Assembly (NCBI GenBank): GCA_035532555.1
Contig: DATKQS010000009.1
Span: 124,001 to 188,000 of the forward strand
DNA from: Thermoplasmata archaeon
Lineage (GTDB): Archaea; Thermoplasmatota; Thermoplasmata; Lutacidiplasmatales; UBA184
Length of the DNA stretch: 64,000 bases
Reading direction: 5' to 3'
The notes under the pieces are model-generated. The model saw only the letters and a program-made list of their open reading frames with translations. It had not been told where the DNA came from and searched no databases. The position numbers and the translations under genes were made by a program. Of the stretch, positions 43,276 to 51,972 are shown piece by piece. How positions within the stretch are numbered: position 1 is the first letter of the stretch; each line of letters begins with the position of its first letter.

Positions 43276-45075
43276 ATGGACCTCACCGTACTCGTCAAGG
43301 CGACGCCCGATCGCGACGCGTTGCGGTTCGATCCGCAGGAGCGAACGGTCGTCCGGGTAGGTGCAACGGCATTCTTCAACCCGTTCGATCAGCGCGCGTT
43401 GCGCGTGGCGCTCGATCTTCGGCGACCCGGCGAGAGAGTCCATCTCGTCTCAATGGGACCGCCCGAGATCGCACCCCTTCTTGTGGAGGCGTACGCGATC
43501 GGGGTCGATCGGGTCATCCTGATCTCCGACGACGCGCTGATCGGCTCGGACGCGCTCGTGACCGCGCGGGTGCTCGCACGTGCGGTGCAGCGGCTCGGCC
43601 GCTCGCTCGTATTGATGGGGGATCGCTCGACGGACGGGGAGAGCGGGATCCTCCCTGGAGCCCTCGCGCCGCTGCTGTGGGCGGCGCCGATCGTGCGGGC
43701 CCGATCGATCGCCCGTTCCGAGTCCGGCTTCGAGTTCGATGTCACGGCCGATACCGAGGACGGCTGGGCTCGCTACCGGGTGACCGCGCCCTGCCTCATC
43801 GCGGTCGGAGAGAAGATCGCAAAGCCGAGAAAGGGGACGCCCGCGGAGCTCGCCGCAGCGGCGACCCGCCCGATCGAGCGGTGGACGATCTCCGATCTTG
43901 GGTTTCGACCGCGGGAGGTCGGTCGGGCGGGTTCGCAAACGACGCTCGTCGAGGTCGCATTGGACGCTCCCCTACGGATCCCACGGACCTATTCGGGTCC
44001 AACGCTCGCGGAGGGGATCCGAGAGGGTCGGAAGTGGATCGACGCGCTCGCTGGCCCTACGACGCCCGAAGGCGAGCCGTTCCCAACCCTCGCGACCGAT
44101 GGATCGTACGATCGCGAAGTACTCGTCCTCGCGAGCGGGCCCGATGGGAGCTCGGATCCGCTCGCCCTCCAGGTCCTTTCGGAGATACGGCGGCGCATCC
44201 CGGATCACTGGCCATCCGCCGTCTGGGTCGGCCCTCATCCGAGTTCGGAGGATGCCGAACGGCTGCTGCGCGCGGGCGCGGTCCGAGGGTACGGATTGCA
44301 CGGGCCGAGCGACCGCATCCTTTCGGTGGTCGCCACGCTCGGGCTGGAGCGGGCGATGGATCGTCGTCCGCACGCGGCCGCCGTGCTCATTCCAAGCACG
44401 CTCACCGGGCGCGAGATCGCCGGGCGCCTCGCCGGGCGACGCGCTCTGGGGATCGTGACCGACGTGGAGGACTGTCACTCGGGCCCCGCCGGTCAGCTCG
44501 TGTGGACCAAACCATCGTTCGGTGGCGCGCACCGCGCGAGCGTCGTGACCCGGAGCCGACCCAGCATCGTTACCTTCCGCCCCCGGAGGAGCGCGCATAT
44601 CGGCCCCCTCGCCGGCGTCTCCCTCGACTGGATCGACATCCCGTTCGAGCCGCCCGCCACTCCCATCCAGAAGCTCGACGACGGGATCGAGCGACTTCCC
44701 GAGTTCGGTCGACCGGACCTCGCCCGAGTGGTGGTCGGCCTGGGAATGGGGATCGAAGGGCTGAAACAGGTCCGTGCTCTATTGCCGACGCTCGCCGCCC
44801 GCGGGATGGCCCTCGTGGCCTCGCGTCGCGTGGTGGATGCCGGATGGGTTCCCCCGCACCTTCAGGTCGGCCTCACGGGTCGGTCGGTCGCTCCACCGCT
44901 CGGGATCCTGATCGGGACCTCGGGCAGCGCGAACTTCATGGTCGGCTGGCGTCGCGCGCATCGCCTGATCGCGATCAATCGTGACCCGGGCGCGGCCGTC
45001 TTCCGCAGTGTCGACCTCGGGCTCGCCGGACCGTGGGAGGAGATCCTCCCGGCCCTCCTCGGCCCGGGCCCCTAG
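43276..45075 (+). CDS. etfBA: Electron transfer flavoprotein, fused beta and alpha subunits
   Basis: 599 residues from ATG 43276 (GAGGAGGG ~11 bp upstream). Residues ~1-245 are EtfB: FFNPFDQRALRVAL, SMGPPEIAPLLVEAYAIGVD and LMGDRSTDGESGILPGALA. Residues ~270-599 are EtfA with the C-terminal FAD domain: VVVGLGMGIEGLKQVRALLP, SRRVVDAGWVPPHLQVGLTG and GTSGSANFMVGW with AINRDPGAAVF. Fused ETFs occur in some archaea. It passes electrons from acyl-CoA dehydrogenases to a quinone reductase; neither partner is in the window. Confidence 0.9.
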   Translation: MDLTVLVKATPDRDALRFDPQERTVVRVGATAFFNPFDQRALRVALDLRRPGERVHLVSMGPPEIAPLLVEAYAIGVDRVILISDDALIGSDALVTARVLARAVQRLGRSLVLMGDRSTDGESGILPGALAPLLWAAPIVRARSIARSESGFEFDVTADTEDGWARYRVTAPCLIAVGEKIAKPRKGTPAELAAAATRPIERWTISDLGFRPREVGRAGSQTTLVEVALDAPLRIPRTYSGPTLAEGIREGRKWIDALAGPTTPEGEPFPTLATDGSYDREVLVLASGPDGSSDPLALQVLSEIRRRIPDHWPSAVWVGPHPSSEDAERLLRAGAVRGYGLHGPSDRILSVVATLGLERAMDRRPHAAAVLIPSTLTGREIAGRLAGRRALGIVTDVEDCHSGPAGQLVWTKPSFGGAHRASVVTRSRPSIVTFRPRRSAHIGPLAGVSLDWIDIPFEPPATPIQKLDDGIERLPEFGRPDLARVVVGLGMGIEGLKQVRALLPTLAARGMALVASRRVVDAGWVPPHLQVGLTGRSVAPPLGILIGTSGSANFMVGWRRAHRLIAINRDPGAAVFRSVDLGLAGPWEEILPALLGPGP

Positions 45076-45296
45076 CGCTTCGTCATCGCGACGGTCTCTT
45101 CGGCGGCGTGCAGGCAGGCCAGGAGGTCATCGACGCTCGCTCGCGCGCTCGCGGCGGAGCTCGATCGCACCCGCACGATCAGCTCCGCCCCCTGCGCGAG
45201 AACCTCGACGTACTCCGGATTGTCTACGGCGACGGCCTGGGCGATGCGCGTCGCGATGTTGGCCGACGGCCAGGTGCGCCGGATCTCCACGGTCAC
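45072..45296 (-). CDS. KEOPS complex subunit Pcc1
   Basis: Dimerisation subunit of the KEOPS complex that makes t6A37 in tRNA. 74 residues from GTG 45296, overlapping the DUF1028 stop (GTGA). Core: VTVEIRRTWPSANIATRIAQ, then AVDNPEYVEVLAQGAELIVR and ASVDDLLACLHAAEETV, the short alpha/beta fold of Pcc1. It is the last gene of a six-gene minus operon and overlaps etfBA tail-to-tail. Confidence 0.85.
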   Translation of the reverse strand: MTVEIRRTWPSANIATRIAQAVAVDNPEYVEVLAQGAELIVRVRSSSAASARASVDDLLACLHAAEETVAMTKR

Positions 45297-46288
45297 TTCG
45301 ACGCGTGGTGCTTCTCGTGCGTCGATGGGCTCCCCCCAGACGCCTTCGCTCCCGGCCCTTGGGAGAGCGCACCCGAGACGATCGGGGCCGTCTTCGTGCG
45401 ACGCCGGACCTCGCTCTGCGACAGTTCGCGCAGGTGGACGATGATCGAGGGCCAGACCTTCCCATCGTCCCGCAGTTTGTTCTCGAAATTGTTCTCGTTG
45501 ATGAACTTCGCGAACGCCGCTCGGCTCGTGTCGTCCCAGACCCCATGGGACCGACCGCTGTAATATCCGAGCACGCCGAGGTCGTGTTGGAGAGCCTTCG
45601 CGAGGTCCGCGTCGATCGTCTGGAGGGTTGCCGGGTCCTCCCGACTGAGCATCGTGAGATCGTAGAGCTTGAAGATCCGCTTGAGCTCCTCGATCGGCGA
45701 CGGGTGATCGTCCACCCGGATATCGACCCAGCGATCGGATCCCGCGTCGTACCCGCCGCCTTTGCGAACGATGAGCATCGCCGCCGACTGCATTCCGCGG
45801 CGATCGCCCCCCTCCCGCTGCGCGGAGCTCAGGGTCGCGAGCAAGCGCTCCGGGAGGTCTCCCGGGGTCGATTCGAAGGTGCGCGCCATGGCGCGGACGA
45901 CGCCCGGGCCGAAGAGGATGTTCCCCTGACAGGCAAACCCATCGCCGACCTCGTGGCCGGCCCAGTCCATGCACTTCGCTCCGGTGTAGGCCGCTGCTTC
46001 GCCCTTCGAGTCCACCACGCCAAGCTGGCGATGGTCCCTTCCCTCGTCGGCCGAAGTCAGCTTACGAACCACCTCCGAGGCCCGGAGCCCCGACTTCATG
46101 AGAGCCAGTCCTTCGGGGCCGTATCGCACGTTCGAGTAGGCTTGCGTCGCGACGGCGCCGACCTCGGCCTCCGCCCATGGAACGACCGAACCGACACTGA
46201 TGAATCTCGACTGGACCGCCACTCCCCAGAGCTGCCGATCCCGATCGTAGGCGACGATCGAGAAGGTGCCGAACCGCGCGGGTGCCAT
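45293..46288 (-). CDS. DUF1028 protein with C-terminal peptidoglycan-binding-like domain
   Basis: 331 residues. The N-terminal ~210 residues are DUF1028, an Ntn-hydrolase-like fold: FGTFSIVAYDRDRQLWGVAV, ATQAYSNVRYGPEGLALMKS, GNILFGPGVVRAMARTFEST and AAMLIVRKGGGYDAGSDRWV. The C-terminal part, with DLAKALQHDLGVLGYYSGRS and DDTSRAAFAKFINENN, resembles the small peptidoglycan-binding-like domain often attached to DUF1028. The tail is Gly/Ser/His-rich. The substrate is unknown; an archaeon has no murein, so the second domain probably has another role. Confidence 0.85.
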   Translation of the reverse strand: MAPARFGTFSIVAYDRDRQLWGVAVQSRFISVGSVVPWAEAEVGAVATQAYSNVRYGPEGLALMKSGLRASEVVRKLTSADEGRDHRQLGVVDSKGEAAAYTGAKCMDWAGHEVGDGFACQGNILFGPGVVRAMARTFESTPGDLPERLLATLSSAQREGGDRRGMQSAAMLIVRKGGGYDAGSDRWVDIRVDDHPSPIEELKRIFKLYDLTMLSREDPATLQTIDADLAKALQHDLGVLGYYSGRSHGVWDDTSRAAFAKFINENNFENKLRDDGKVWPSIIVHLRELSQSEVRRRTKTAPIVSGALSQGPGAKASGGSPSTHEKHHASK

Positions 46289-46319
46289 CGTCGACTCCGA
46301 GAGCCGGCCGGTTCAAAAC

Positions 46320-46685
46320 CTAGCGGTCCGCTTCGGAAGCCGGGAACTCCGTGACGGCCCGTTCACCCAGGTCGCCGATCAGATTGTCGACGAGGCGCGA
46401 AGCCTGCGGCCGGTCTCCGTCTCGATAGACGCGATCGGCGCTGCGAAGGCGTTCGACGTACGGGGCGACATCGATCCCCCGCGCTCGAAGGACGGCGATG
46501 AGGCGAGAAACGAGATGCAGTCGCTGCGCGGTGCGATCCTCGTCCTCGGATGGCACTCCCTCGTCCACCGGCCCGCGGGTGACGTACTCGACGAGGCCCC
46601 GCGGCCACTGCGAGACCTCTCCCTCGCCTCGCCGGACCGGTCGGCGACCGGTATCGAGAGAGGACCCGTCCTCGTCCGCGGCCAT
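46320..46685 (-). CDS. Hypothetical helical protein
   Basis: 121 residues; polar first half, then amphipathic helices (AQRLHLVSRLIAVLRARG, PYVERLRSADRVYRDGD, ASRLVDNLIGDLGERAV). No motif recognised. It starts 15 bp after the previous stop and is followed after 31 bp by DUF1028, so it is operonic. Confidence 0.6.
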   Translation of the reverse strand: MAADEDGSSLDTGRRPVRRGEGEVSQWPRGLVEYVTRGPVDEGVPSEDEDRTAQRLHLVSRLIAVLRARGIDVAPYVERLRSADRVYRDGDRPQASRLVDNLIGDLGERAVTEFPASEADR

Positions 46686-46700
46686 GTTCCGGGGCGGGGT

Positions 46701-47339
46701 CTACGCCTCTTTAGGGGGCGTCGGCGCGGCGACGGGGGGTGAGCCCCGTGTGCCCGGGGGTTTCGGCATCGGGACGCGCGCGCGAATCGCCTCCCAGATC
46801 GGATCGATCGATTCGTAGAAGGCCGGGTCGACGCCCGGACCGGCGAGCGCAGCCGCGGCTCGCTCGATCGGGGCGGCGAGATCCGCCGTCTCCAGGCTCT
46901 TCGCCCGGGCGAACTCGATGGACGAGCGCGCGAGGGCGAGCTGGAGCTCTGCCGTCTTCCGATCGTGCATGGCCTCCCGGTCGGCGGGCGTCATCTGGAG
47001 TTCGGGGTTCCATTGGGGAGGTTGCGGGAACGGGATCGCGACGCGCAGCGAGCGGAACGGCTCCGAGATCGTGGGCCACCGGGGTTCGTGCAGGCGCACG
47101 GCCAGGGCGTCCAATTGGCTTGTGGCCTCCCGCCAATCGCCCGCGGTGTAGGCGGCTTCCGCGCGCTCGAGCGGGGAGACGAGGTCGGAGCTCGGTGCCC
47201 CGCGCCAGATGTCCAGCGATAGGGTCACGCGCGAAGGAGCGAGTCGGCGCAGGACCTTCTTCTCCGGCGGTACCGCTACGGCGGGGACCGGGGGCGGAGG
47301 GGGCGTGTTCCCTGGAGGACGGTTGGGGGCGCCGGGCAT
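46701..47339 (-). CDS. Hypothetical protein with proline-rich N-terminus
   Basis: 212 residues. The N-terminal ~25 residues are Pro-rich; the middle has helix pairs that look TPR-like (ERAEAAYTAGDWREATSQLD and DRKTAELQLALARSSIEFAR), and the C-terminus is Pro-rich again. No membrane helix. Coupled to the geranylgeranyl reductase gene by a 22-bp gap. Function unknown; it may be a helical scaffold. Confidence 0.62.
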   Translation of the reverse strand: MPGAPNRPPGNTPPPPPVPAVAVPPEKKVLRRLAPSRVTLSLDIWRGAPSSDLVSPLERAEAAYTAGDWREATSQLDALAVRLHEPRWPTISEPFRSLRVAIPFPQPPQWNPELQMTPADREAMHDRKTAELQLALARSSIEFARAKSLETADLAAPIERAAAALAGPGVDPAFYESIDPIWEAIRARVPMPKPPGTRGSPPVAAPTPPKEA

Positions 47340-47361
47340 GGAAGCGATCGTCGCGCGTTCC

Positions 47362-48552
47362 TTACAGGAACTCTGCGAACTCCTGGGTGATCTCGGGATG
47401 CTTGTCGCGCACGGCCTTGAGGATGTTGTGGACGCTGAGCTTCTGCAAGTGGACGGTGGACAGCGCGTCGACGAGCTTGTTGAAGATTTCGTCGGAGAGC
47501 GTGCAGAGCTTCTCCTTGGCGAGCCAGTTGCGGTAGAGCTTCTCCTCGAGGCGGGCGCGCCAGCCTCGGTCGTACTTATCGAGAAACGCTTTGGAGAAGT
47601 CGCCGGCGTGGACCGACTCGGCGGCGACGGTTCCGCAGATCTTGCCCGCGATGCATCCGTTCGCGATGCCTCCGCCGGTGAGCGGGTCGATCATCCGAGC
47701 GGCGTCCCCGACGATCATGATCCCGTCAGCAGCGCTCTGCTTCACGGGCGGGGAGATCGAGACGCCTCCACCGACCATGTCGATCTTCTTTCCCTTCGCG
47801 TAGGCCGGGTGCTTCGCGATCCAGTCGTCGAGGTACTTGCGGGCCTCGGCCATCCCCGTGATCTTGCTGAGCTGCACGCCGATCCCGACGTTCGCGAGTC
47901 CCTCGTCCTTGGGGAAGATCCAGACGTAGCCCCCCGGGGCGACCTTCCCGAGGTAGAAGTCGCAGTAGCGGGTGTCGCAGTCGACGTTGGTCATCCGGTA
48001 CTGGAGGCAGGAGTCCATGTCCCGGGTGGAAATGTTGGTCGATAGGCCCGCCCAGCGGCCCACTTGACTCTCGAAACCATCGGCGGCGATCGTCACCTTC
48101 GCGCGGATCTCGAACGGCTCCCCAAACTGCTTGATCCGCGCACCTACGACCCGTCCGCCGTCCTTCAGGACCCCGACGGCGGCCGTCTTGAGGAGGAACT
48201 CCGCTCCGGCGTTCGCGGCGTCGATGGCGAGCGCTTTATCGAACCCGTCCCGCTCGACGACGTAGCCGACCTCGTTACCGGCGTTCTTCTCGTTGATCTC
48301 GAACACCGTCTCGTTGGGAGCGAAGATCCGGGCGCCTTCGACCTCGAGGTTGATCCACTTCCCGGGCTTGATGCCGACCTCGGGAAGCCAGTCCTTGCTC
48401 ATCCCCTCGCCGCAGCGCACGGGACTGCCGATTTCCTGACGCTTCTCAATCACGAGCACACGGGCGCCCTGCTTGGCCGCCCACTTGGCCGTCATCGAGC
48501 CGGCGGGCCCGGCACCGATCACGAGGACATCGGTCTTCAGATCCTGGACCAT
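47362..48552 (-). CDS. Geranylgeranyl reductase family flavoprotein
   Basis: Saturates the isoprenoid chains of archaeal lipids. 396 residues. The FAD Rossmann motif is VLVIGAGPAGSMTAKWAAKQ, the family CxxC-like site is SPVRCGEGMSKDWL, followed by VERDGFDKALAIDAANAGAE, KVTIAADGFESQVGRWAG, GGYVWIFPKDEGLANVGIGV and GDAARMIDPLTGGGIANGC. The ferredoxin encoded 25 bp upstream is the natural electron donor. Confidence 0.93.
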   Translation of the reverse strand: MVQDLKTDVLVIGAGPAGSMTAKWAAKQGARVLVIEKRQEIGSPVRCGEGMSKDWLPEVGIKPGKWINLEVEGARIFAPNETVFEINEKNAGNEVGYVVERDGFDKALAIDAANAGAEFLLKTAAVGVLKDGGRVVGARIKQFGEPFEIRAKVTIAADGFESQVGRWAGLSTNISTRDMDSCLQYRMTNVDCDTRYCDFYLGKVAPGGYVWIFPKDEGLANVGIGVQLSKITGMAEARKYLDDWIAKHPAYAKGKKIDMVGGGVSISPPVKQSAADGIMIVGDAARMIDPLTGGGIANGCIAGKICGTVAAESVHAGDFSKAFLDKYDRGWRARLEEKLYRNWLAKEKLCTLSDEIFNKLVDALSTVHLQKLSVHNILKAVRDKHPEITQEFAEFL

Positions 48553-48577
48553 GATCTTGCTCCCGAGAATCCACGCC

Positions 48578-48769
48578 TCAGTCGATCTCGATCGCTCCGA
48601 CGGGGCACGCCTTCACGCAAATCTCGCAGCGAGTGCAGATCTTCTCATCGAACGTGATGCGGGTCTCATCGAGGTAAATGCAGTTGAGCGGGCAGACCCC
48701 GACGCAGGCGCCGCAGTAGATGCATAGCTGCCCGCTTGACTCGATATGGAGCGTCTTCTTGCTCGGCAC
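48578..48769 (-). CDS. 2[4Fe-4S] ferredoxin
   Basis: 63 residues with two clusters: CIYCGACVGVCPLNC and CTRCEICVKACPVGA, each CxxCxxCxxxCP. It is first in the operon, followed by geranylgeranyl reductase. TATTAAAG at 48801-48808 lies about 32 bp upstream. It probably delivers electrons to the reductase, an inference from adjacency. Confidence 0.93.
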   Translation of the reverse strand: MPSKKTLHIESSGQLCIYCGACVGVCPLNCIYLDETRITFDEKICTRCEICVKACPVGAIEID

Positions 48770-48800
48770 GTCGCTCTCGAAAAATCGAATCGACCCCCTC

Positions 48801-48808
48801 TATTAAAG
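48801..48808 (-). promoter_or_regulatory. TATA box of the ferredoxin/geranylgeranyl reductase operon
   Basis: Plus strand TATTAAAG reads CTTTAATA on the minus strand, ~32 bp ahead of the ferredoxin ATG. It would drive six genes down to Pcc1. Confidence 0.55.
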
Positions 48809-48955
48809 GCTCCGTCGGACCCCTCGGTGCGCGCGAGCGCCGGCCGGCGGGTTGAAACCAGTTCCCGAGCCCGGCTCCCGAGTGCAGGGCGGTTCGTGCC
48901 GCCTTCATGGGTGCGTTGCGCACGCTATAACTGCTCCCCGTTCCGTCGGGAGGCG

Positions 48956-49987
48956 ATGCGCGAGTGGGAGCGCTACCTGCCCGAAATCACCGTGACGGTG
49001 ACGATCGGGCTCGCAACGGTCGCCTCGCTTGCGGTGTACGCATCCTACGGGATCCTCACCTGGGCGTTCTCGGTCATCTGGGGCCTCTCGGTCCTGAGCT
49101 CGGTCAGCCTGTTCTTCGCGGTCCGTCGCTCGGGCGAGGATTGGCACAAGGAGCTGCGGAACCTCTTCCTCATCGGGCTCGTCGTCGGGATCGTCAGCGT
49201 CTTCACCGGCCTCGGCAACAACGGCACCGACGAACCCTATGGGATGATCGGGTACCTCTCCGAGATCCTCCACGGGCAGGACCCGTTCTGGACCCACTTG
49301 GTCCTGAACTACACGGTCCATGTCCTCAACGTCTGGTCGTCGCCCGTCAACTCCTCGAGCTACTACTCCTACCTCCCGCTCCTCATCTTCATCCAGATCC
49401 CCGGGGCGGGGGTCATCGGATACGAGTTGATGTGCCTCGGCTTCTGGGCCGGGCTCGTCTACCTCGTCCGCAACGACGAGTTCGCCGCGCTCTCGCTCGC
49501 CTCTCCCGTCGTCGCGTTGACCGCGGCCAATGGGTTCACGGATCTTCCCGTGATCTTCCTGATGACCCTGTCGTTACGTGGGTGGACCGGTCCCAAGGCG
49601 AAGCTCGTCGAGTACGCCACCTACGGGATGAAACAGTTCGCGAATGTGTTCTGGGTCGTCTACTACATCCTCAAGCGGGACATCATCCAGTGCGTCCTCG
49701 TCGTCGTCATCACGCTCGCCTTCGCGATCCCGTTCCTCCTGTGGCACCCGCTCGGTATCTGGTGCCAGGCGCTCGCGTTCAGCATCGGGTCGTCGTGCAC
49801 GGGCCAGCCGAACTCCGCCCGTCAGCTCTCCGACCTCTACTCGCACTGGAACTACTATCTATGGATACTCTGGGTCTACGTGCTCTTCCGCGGTTACATC
49901 CACCAAACGGGGAGACGTGTGATGGCGCGCATGCGGGGTTCGCGCGCCTCTTCGGAGGCCGCTCTCGCGCCGGTCGAGGCACCGTGA
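48956..49987 (+). CDS. GT-C-like polytopic membrane protein, paralogue 1
   Basis: 343 residues from ATG 48956 (GGGAGG upstream, GCTATAA at 48924). About nine membrane helices. The first large outside loop carries GLGNNGTDEPYGMIGYLSEI, a conserved acidic pair (Asp-Glu) as in GT-C glycosyltransferases, and EILHGQDPFWTH. The second half has KQFANVFWVVYYILKRD. The next gene shares these motifs. Likely a lipid-linked-sugar glycosyltransferase of the GT87/DUF2029 type; inference only. Confidence 0.75.
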   Translation: MREWERYLPEITVTVTIGLATVASLAVYASYGILTWAFSVIWGLSVLSSVSLFFAVRRSGEDWHKELRNLFLIGLVVGIVSVFTGLGNNGTDEPYGMIGYLSEILHGQDPFWTHLVLNYTVHVLNVWSSPVNSSSYYSYLPLLIFIQIPGAGVIGYELMCLGFWAGLVYLVRNDEFAALSLASPVVALTAANGFTDLPVIFLMTLSLRGWTGPKAKLVEYATYGMKQFANVFWVVYYILKRDIIQCVLVVVITLAFAIPFLLWHPLGIWCQALAFSIGSSCTGQPNSARQLSDLYSHWNYYLWILWVYVLFRGYIHQTGRRVMARMRGSRASSEAALAPVEAP

Positions 49988-50069
49988 GGCGACGGGCAAG
50001 ATCCACCGGGCGAACCCGCCGCGCAAGAACCACGTGCCCCTTGGGGCAGGAAGGGGGTCGCGGAGCGTG

Positions 50070-51284
50070 ATGGCGGAGCCGGATGCGATCGACTCGCCCG
50101 AGGCGAGGCGCCGACGCCGCCTCCAGTACGCGGGGCTATGGACGCTCGGGCTCGCGATCCCGGCGGTCGTGCTCGGACTCGGGGGCGTCTATAACCCCGG
50201 CCAGCAGGTCTCGGATTCGACACCCACCATCCTGGGACTCTGGGCGCTCGTCTACCCCCTCTTCGTCTACCGAATGCACCTGATCCGGCTGTCGTCGTTC
50301 GCCATGATCCTGGTGTTCGCGAGCGTCACGGTCGCGTTCGTCTCGATCGTGACGGGCTGGGGCAACGGCATGACGGACGAACCGTACGCGATGCCGGCGT
50401 TCATTCACCCGCTCCTCCAGGGCCAGAACCCGTACACGACCCCGATCTACGTGACGTACAACCAGTACGGCACCATCTTCTATCTCGGGCCGACGAAATA
50501 CGTCTACCTGCCGCTCCTGATCTTCCTACAGCCGTTCATCGGCGCCGGTACCGTTTACGCCGGCACGGTCTACAAGATCTACGTGGTCCTCGCTTGGGCC
50601 GCGACGCTCTACCTCGTCCGGAAGAACGCGTTCGCCGTGGTGGCGATTGGCCAGCCGTACATGGCCCTGCTCGCGGCCAGCGGCTTCAACGACTTCGTCG
50701 TCCTCCTGCTGCTCACCCTCGCGTTCGTCGGAGTCAACGGACGGCGTCAGAAGTGGGCCGAGATCCTCGCCCTCGGTTGTAAGCAATTCGCGAACGCGTT
50801 CATCGTCGTCTACTGGGCGATCAAGCGCGATTGGACCAACCTGACGATCGCCCTCGCCGTGAGCATCGCCTGGGTCCTGCCGTTCCTGATATGGGACCCG
50901 TCCGCCTTCATCTGCGATGCCGTCCTCCTCTCTCCCTCCGGCTGCGGAGGTGCGAGCACCGGCGGGGTGCTCCTCCATCTGAACTATTGGGCCTGGCCCG
51001 TATGGATCCTCGGAGTGTTCTTCGCCCCACTTCGGTCGTACTACTACCGCATCCGAAACCGGATGAAACCGAGAGCCCGCGCTCCCGTACCAAGGCCATT
51101 GGAGCCGAACGCGATCCGTTCCGCGGAACCGGGGCCTCCCCGCTCGCGTCCGGGATCGGTCGGATCGGGGGCCCCCGGCTCGCCCGCGGAGACCTCGGTT
51201 ATTTCGGGGTGGAACCGGGTCGTCGGCGGGCCGTCGCACCGGCCTGCCGATACCGGGCCAACTCCCGCAGAAAGCTCGGGATGA
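50070..51284 (+). CDS. GT-C-like polytopic membrane protein, paralogue 2
   Basis: 404 residues. It shares with the preceding protein the loop GWGNGMTDEPYAMPAFIHPL, LLQGQNPYTTPIYVTYNQYG, YVYLPLLIFLQPF and CKQFANAFIVVYWAIKRDW. The spacing of acidic residues in the first loop is retained, so both may be catalytic. A long Pro/Ser/Arg-rich cytoplasmic tail (~70 residues) overlaps the GT2 gene by 86 bp tail-to-tail. ATG 50070 is chosen; the frame upstream to 50034 lacks a better start. Confidence 0.75.
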   Translation: MAEPDAIDSPEARRRRRLQYAGLWTLGLAIPAVVLGLGGVYNPGQQVSDSTPTILGLWALVYPLFVYRMHLIRLSSFAMILVFASVTVAFVSIVTGWGNGMTDEPYAMPAFIHPLLQGQNPYTTPIYVTYNQYGTIFYLGPTKYVYLPLLIFLQPFIGAGTVYAGTVYKIYVVLAWAATLYLVRKNAFAVVAIGQPYMALLAASGFNDFVVLLLLTLAFVGVNGRRQKWAEILALGCKQFANAFIVVYWAIKRDWTNLTIALAVSIAWVLPFLIWDPSAFICDAVLLSPSGCGGASTGGVLLHLNYWAWPVWILGVFFAPLRSYYYRIRNRMKPRARAPVPRPLEPNAIRSAEPGPPRSRPGSVGSGAPGSPAETSVISGWNRVVGGPSHRPADTGPTPAESSG

Positions 51285-51972
51285 AACCGAACCCTCGGAT
51301 CAGCTTGGACTCGCCGGCGAGCCGCATGCCCATCTCGTACGGGACCTCGCGGATCTCCGATCGCGGATGGATCGCGAGGACGTAGAGCAGGAGCTTGTAG
51401 CCGGGTGGTGCGGGCGGGAGCTCGGAGACCCAATTCCGACGCGCGAGGAAGAATCCGGACAACGGGTCGCGCAAGCGGCGCGCCCCGGGTAGCACGAGCC
51501 GAGAGAGCGAGCGTGCTCCGCCGCTGATCACCCCTCGACGTCGCTCCTCCCATTGGACCGTTCCCCCCGAGACGTACCGGGAAGCGACGACGAGATCCAC
51601 CGACGGCTCCCAGGCCGCTACCAGTCGATCGATGGTCTCCGCCGGATGCTGTCCGTCCGCGTCCATCGTCACCACGAGCTCGGTCGAGGAGCGCTGGAAT
51701 CCGGCGATCTGGGCCGAGACCGTTCCGGCCTTTTGCGCGCGCTGGACGAGCTGCACTCGAGGCGTCGTCCAGGTCCGCTCCGCCTCGCGGACGCGCTCGA
51801 CGGTACCGTCGGTGCTCCCGTCGTCGACGAAGATGAGATCGGTGAGGCGTGCCGAGCGGAAGGTGCCGGACGCGGCCCGGACCCGCTCCAGGAATGGGCC
51901 GATCGTGCCGCCTTCCTGGTAGGTGGGGCAGACGACGGTCACGTCTCGGGTCGCCTGTGCCGGGGCGCTCAT
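51199..51972 (-). CDS. Family 2 glycosyltransferase
   Basis: 257 residues. VTVVCPTYQEGGTIGPFLER, FVDDGSTDGTVERVREAE, and DADGQHPAETIDRLVAAW (DxD) identify a GT-A inverting enzyme of the polyprenol-phosphate-sugar synthase type. VVASRYVSGG and RDPLSGFFLARR are typical of this group. It is soluble. ATGA coupling to the epimerase gene upstream suggests joint synthesis and transfer of a nucleotide sugar. Confidence 0.88.
   Translation of the reverse strand: MSAPAQATRDVTVVCPTYQEGGTIGPFLERVRAASGTFRSARLTDLIFVDDGSTDGTVERVREAERTWTTPRVQLVQRAQKAGTVSAQIAGFQRSSTELVVTMDADGQHPAETIDRLVAAWEPSVDLVVASRYVSGGTVQWEERRRGVISGGARSLSRLVLPGARRLRDPLSGFFLARRNWVSELPPAPPGYKLLLYVLAIHPRSEIREVPYEMGMRLAGESKLIRGFGFIPSFLRELARYRQAGATARRRPGSTPK

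Noticed and set aside
43248-44984. 578-codon frame parallel to the fused ETF
   Set aside because: Out-of-frame shadow of etfBA; the ETF frame carries all conserved motifs.
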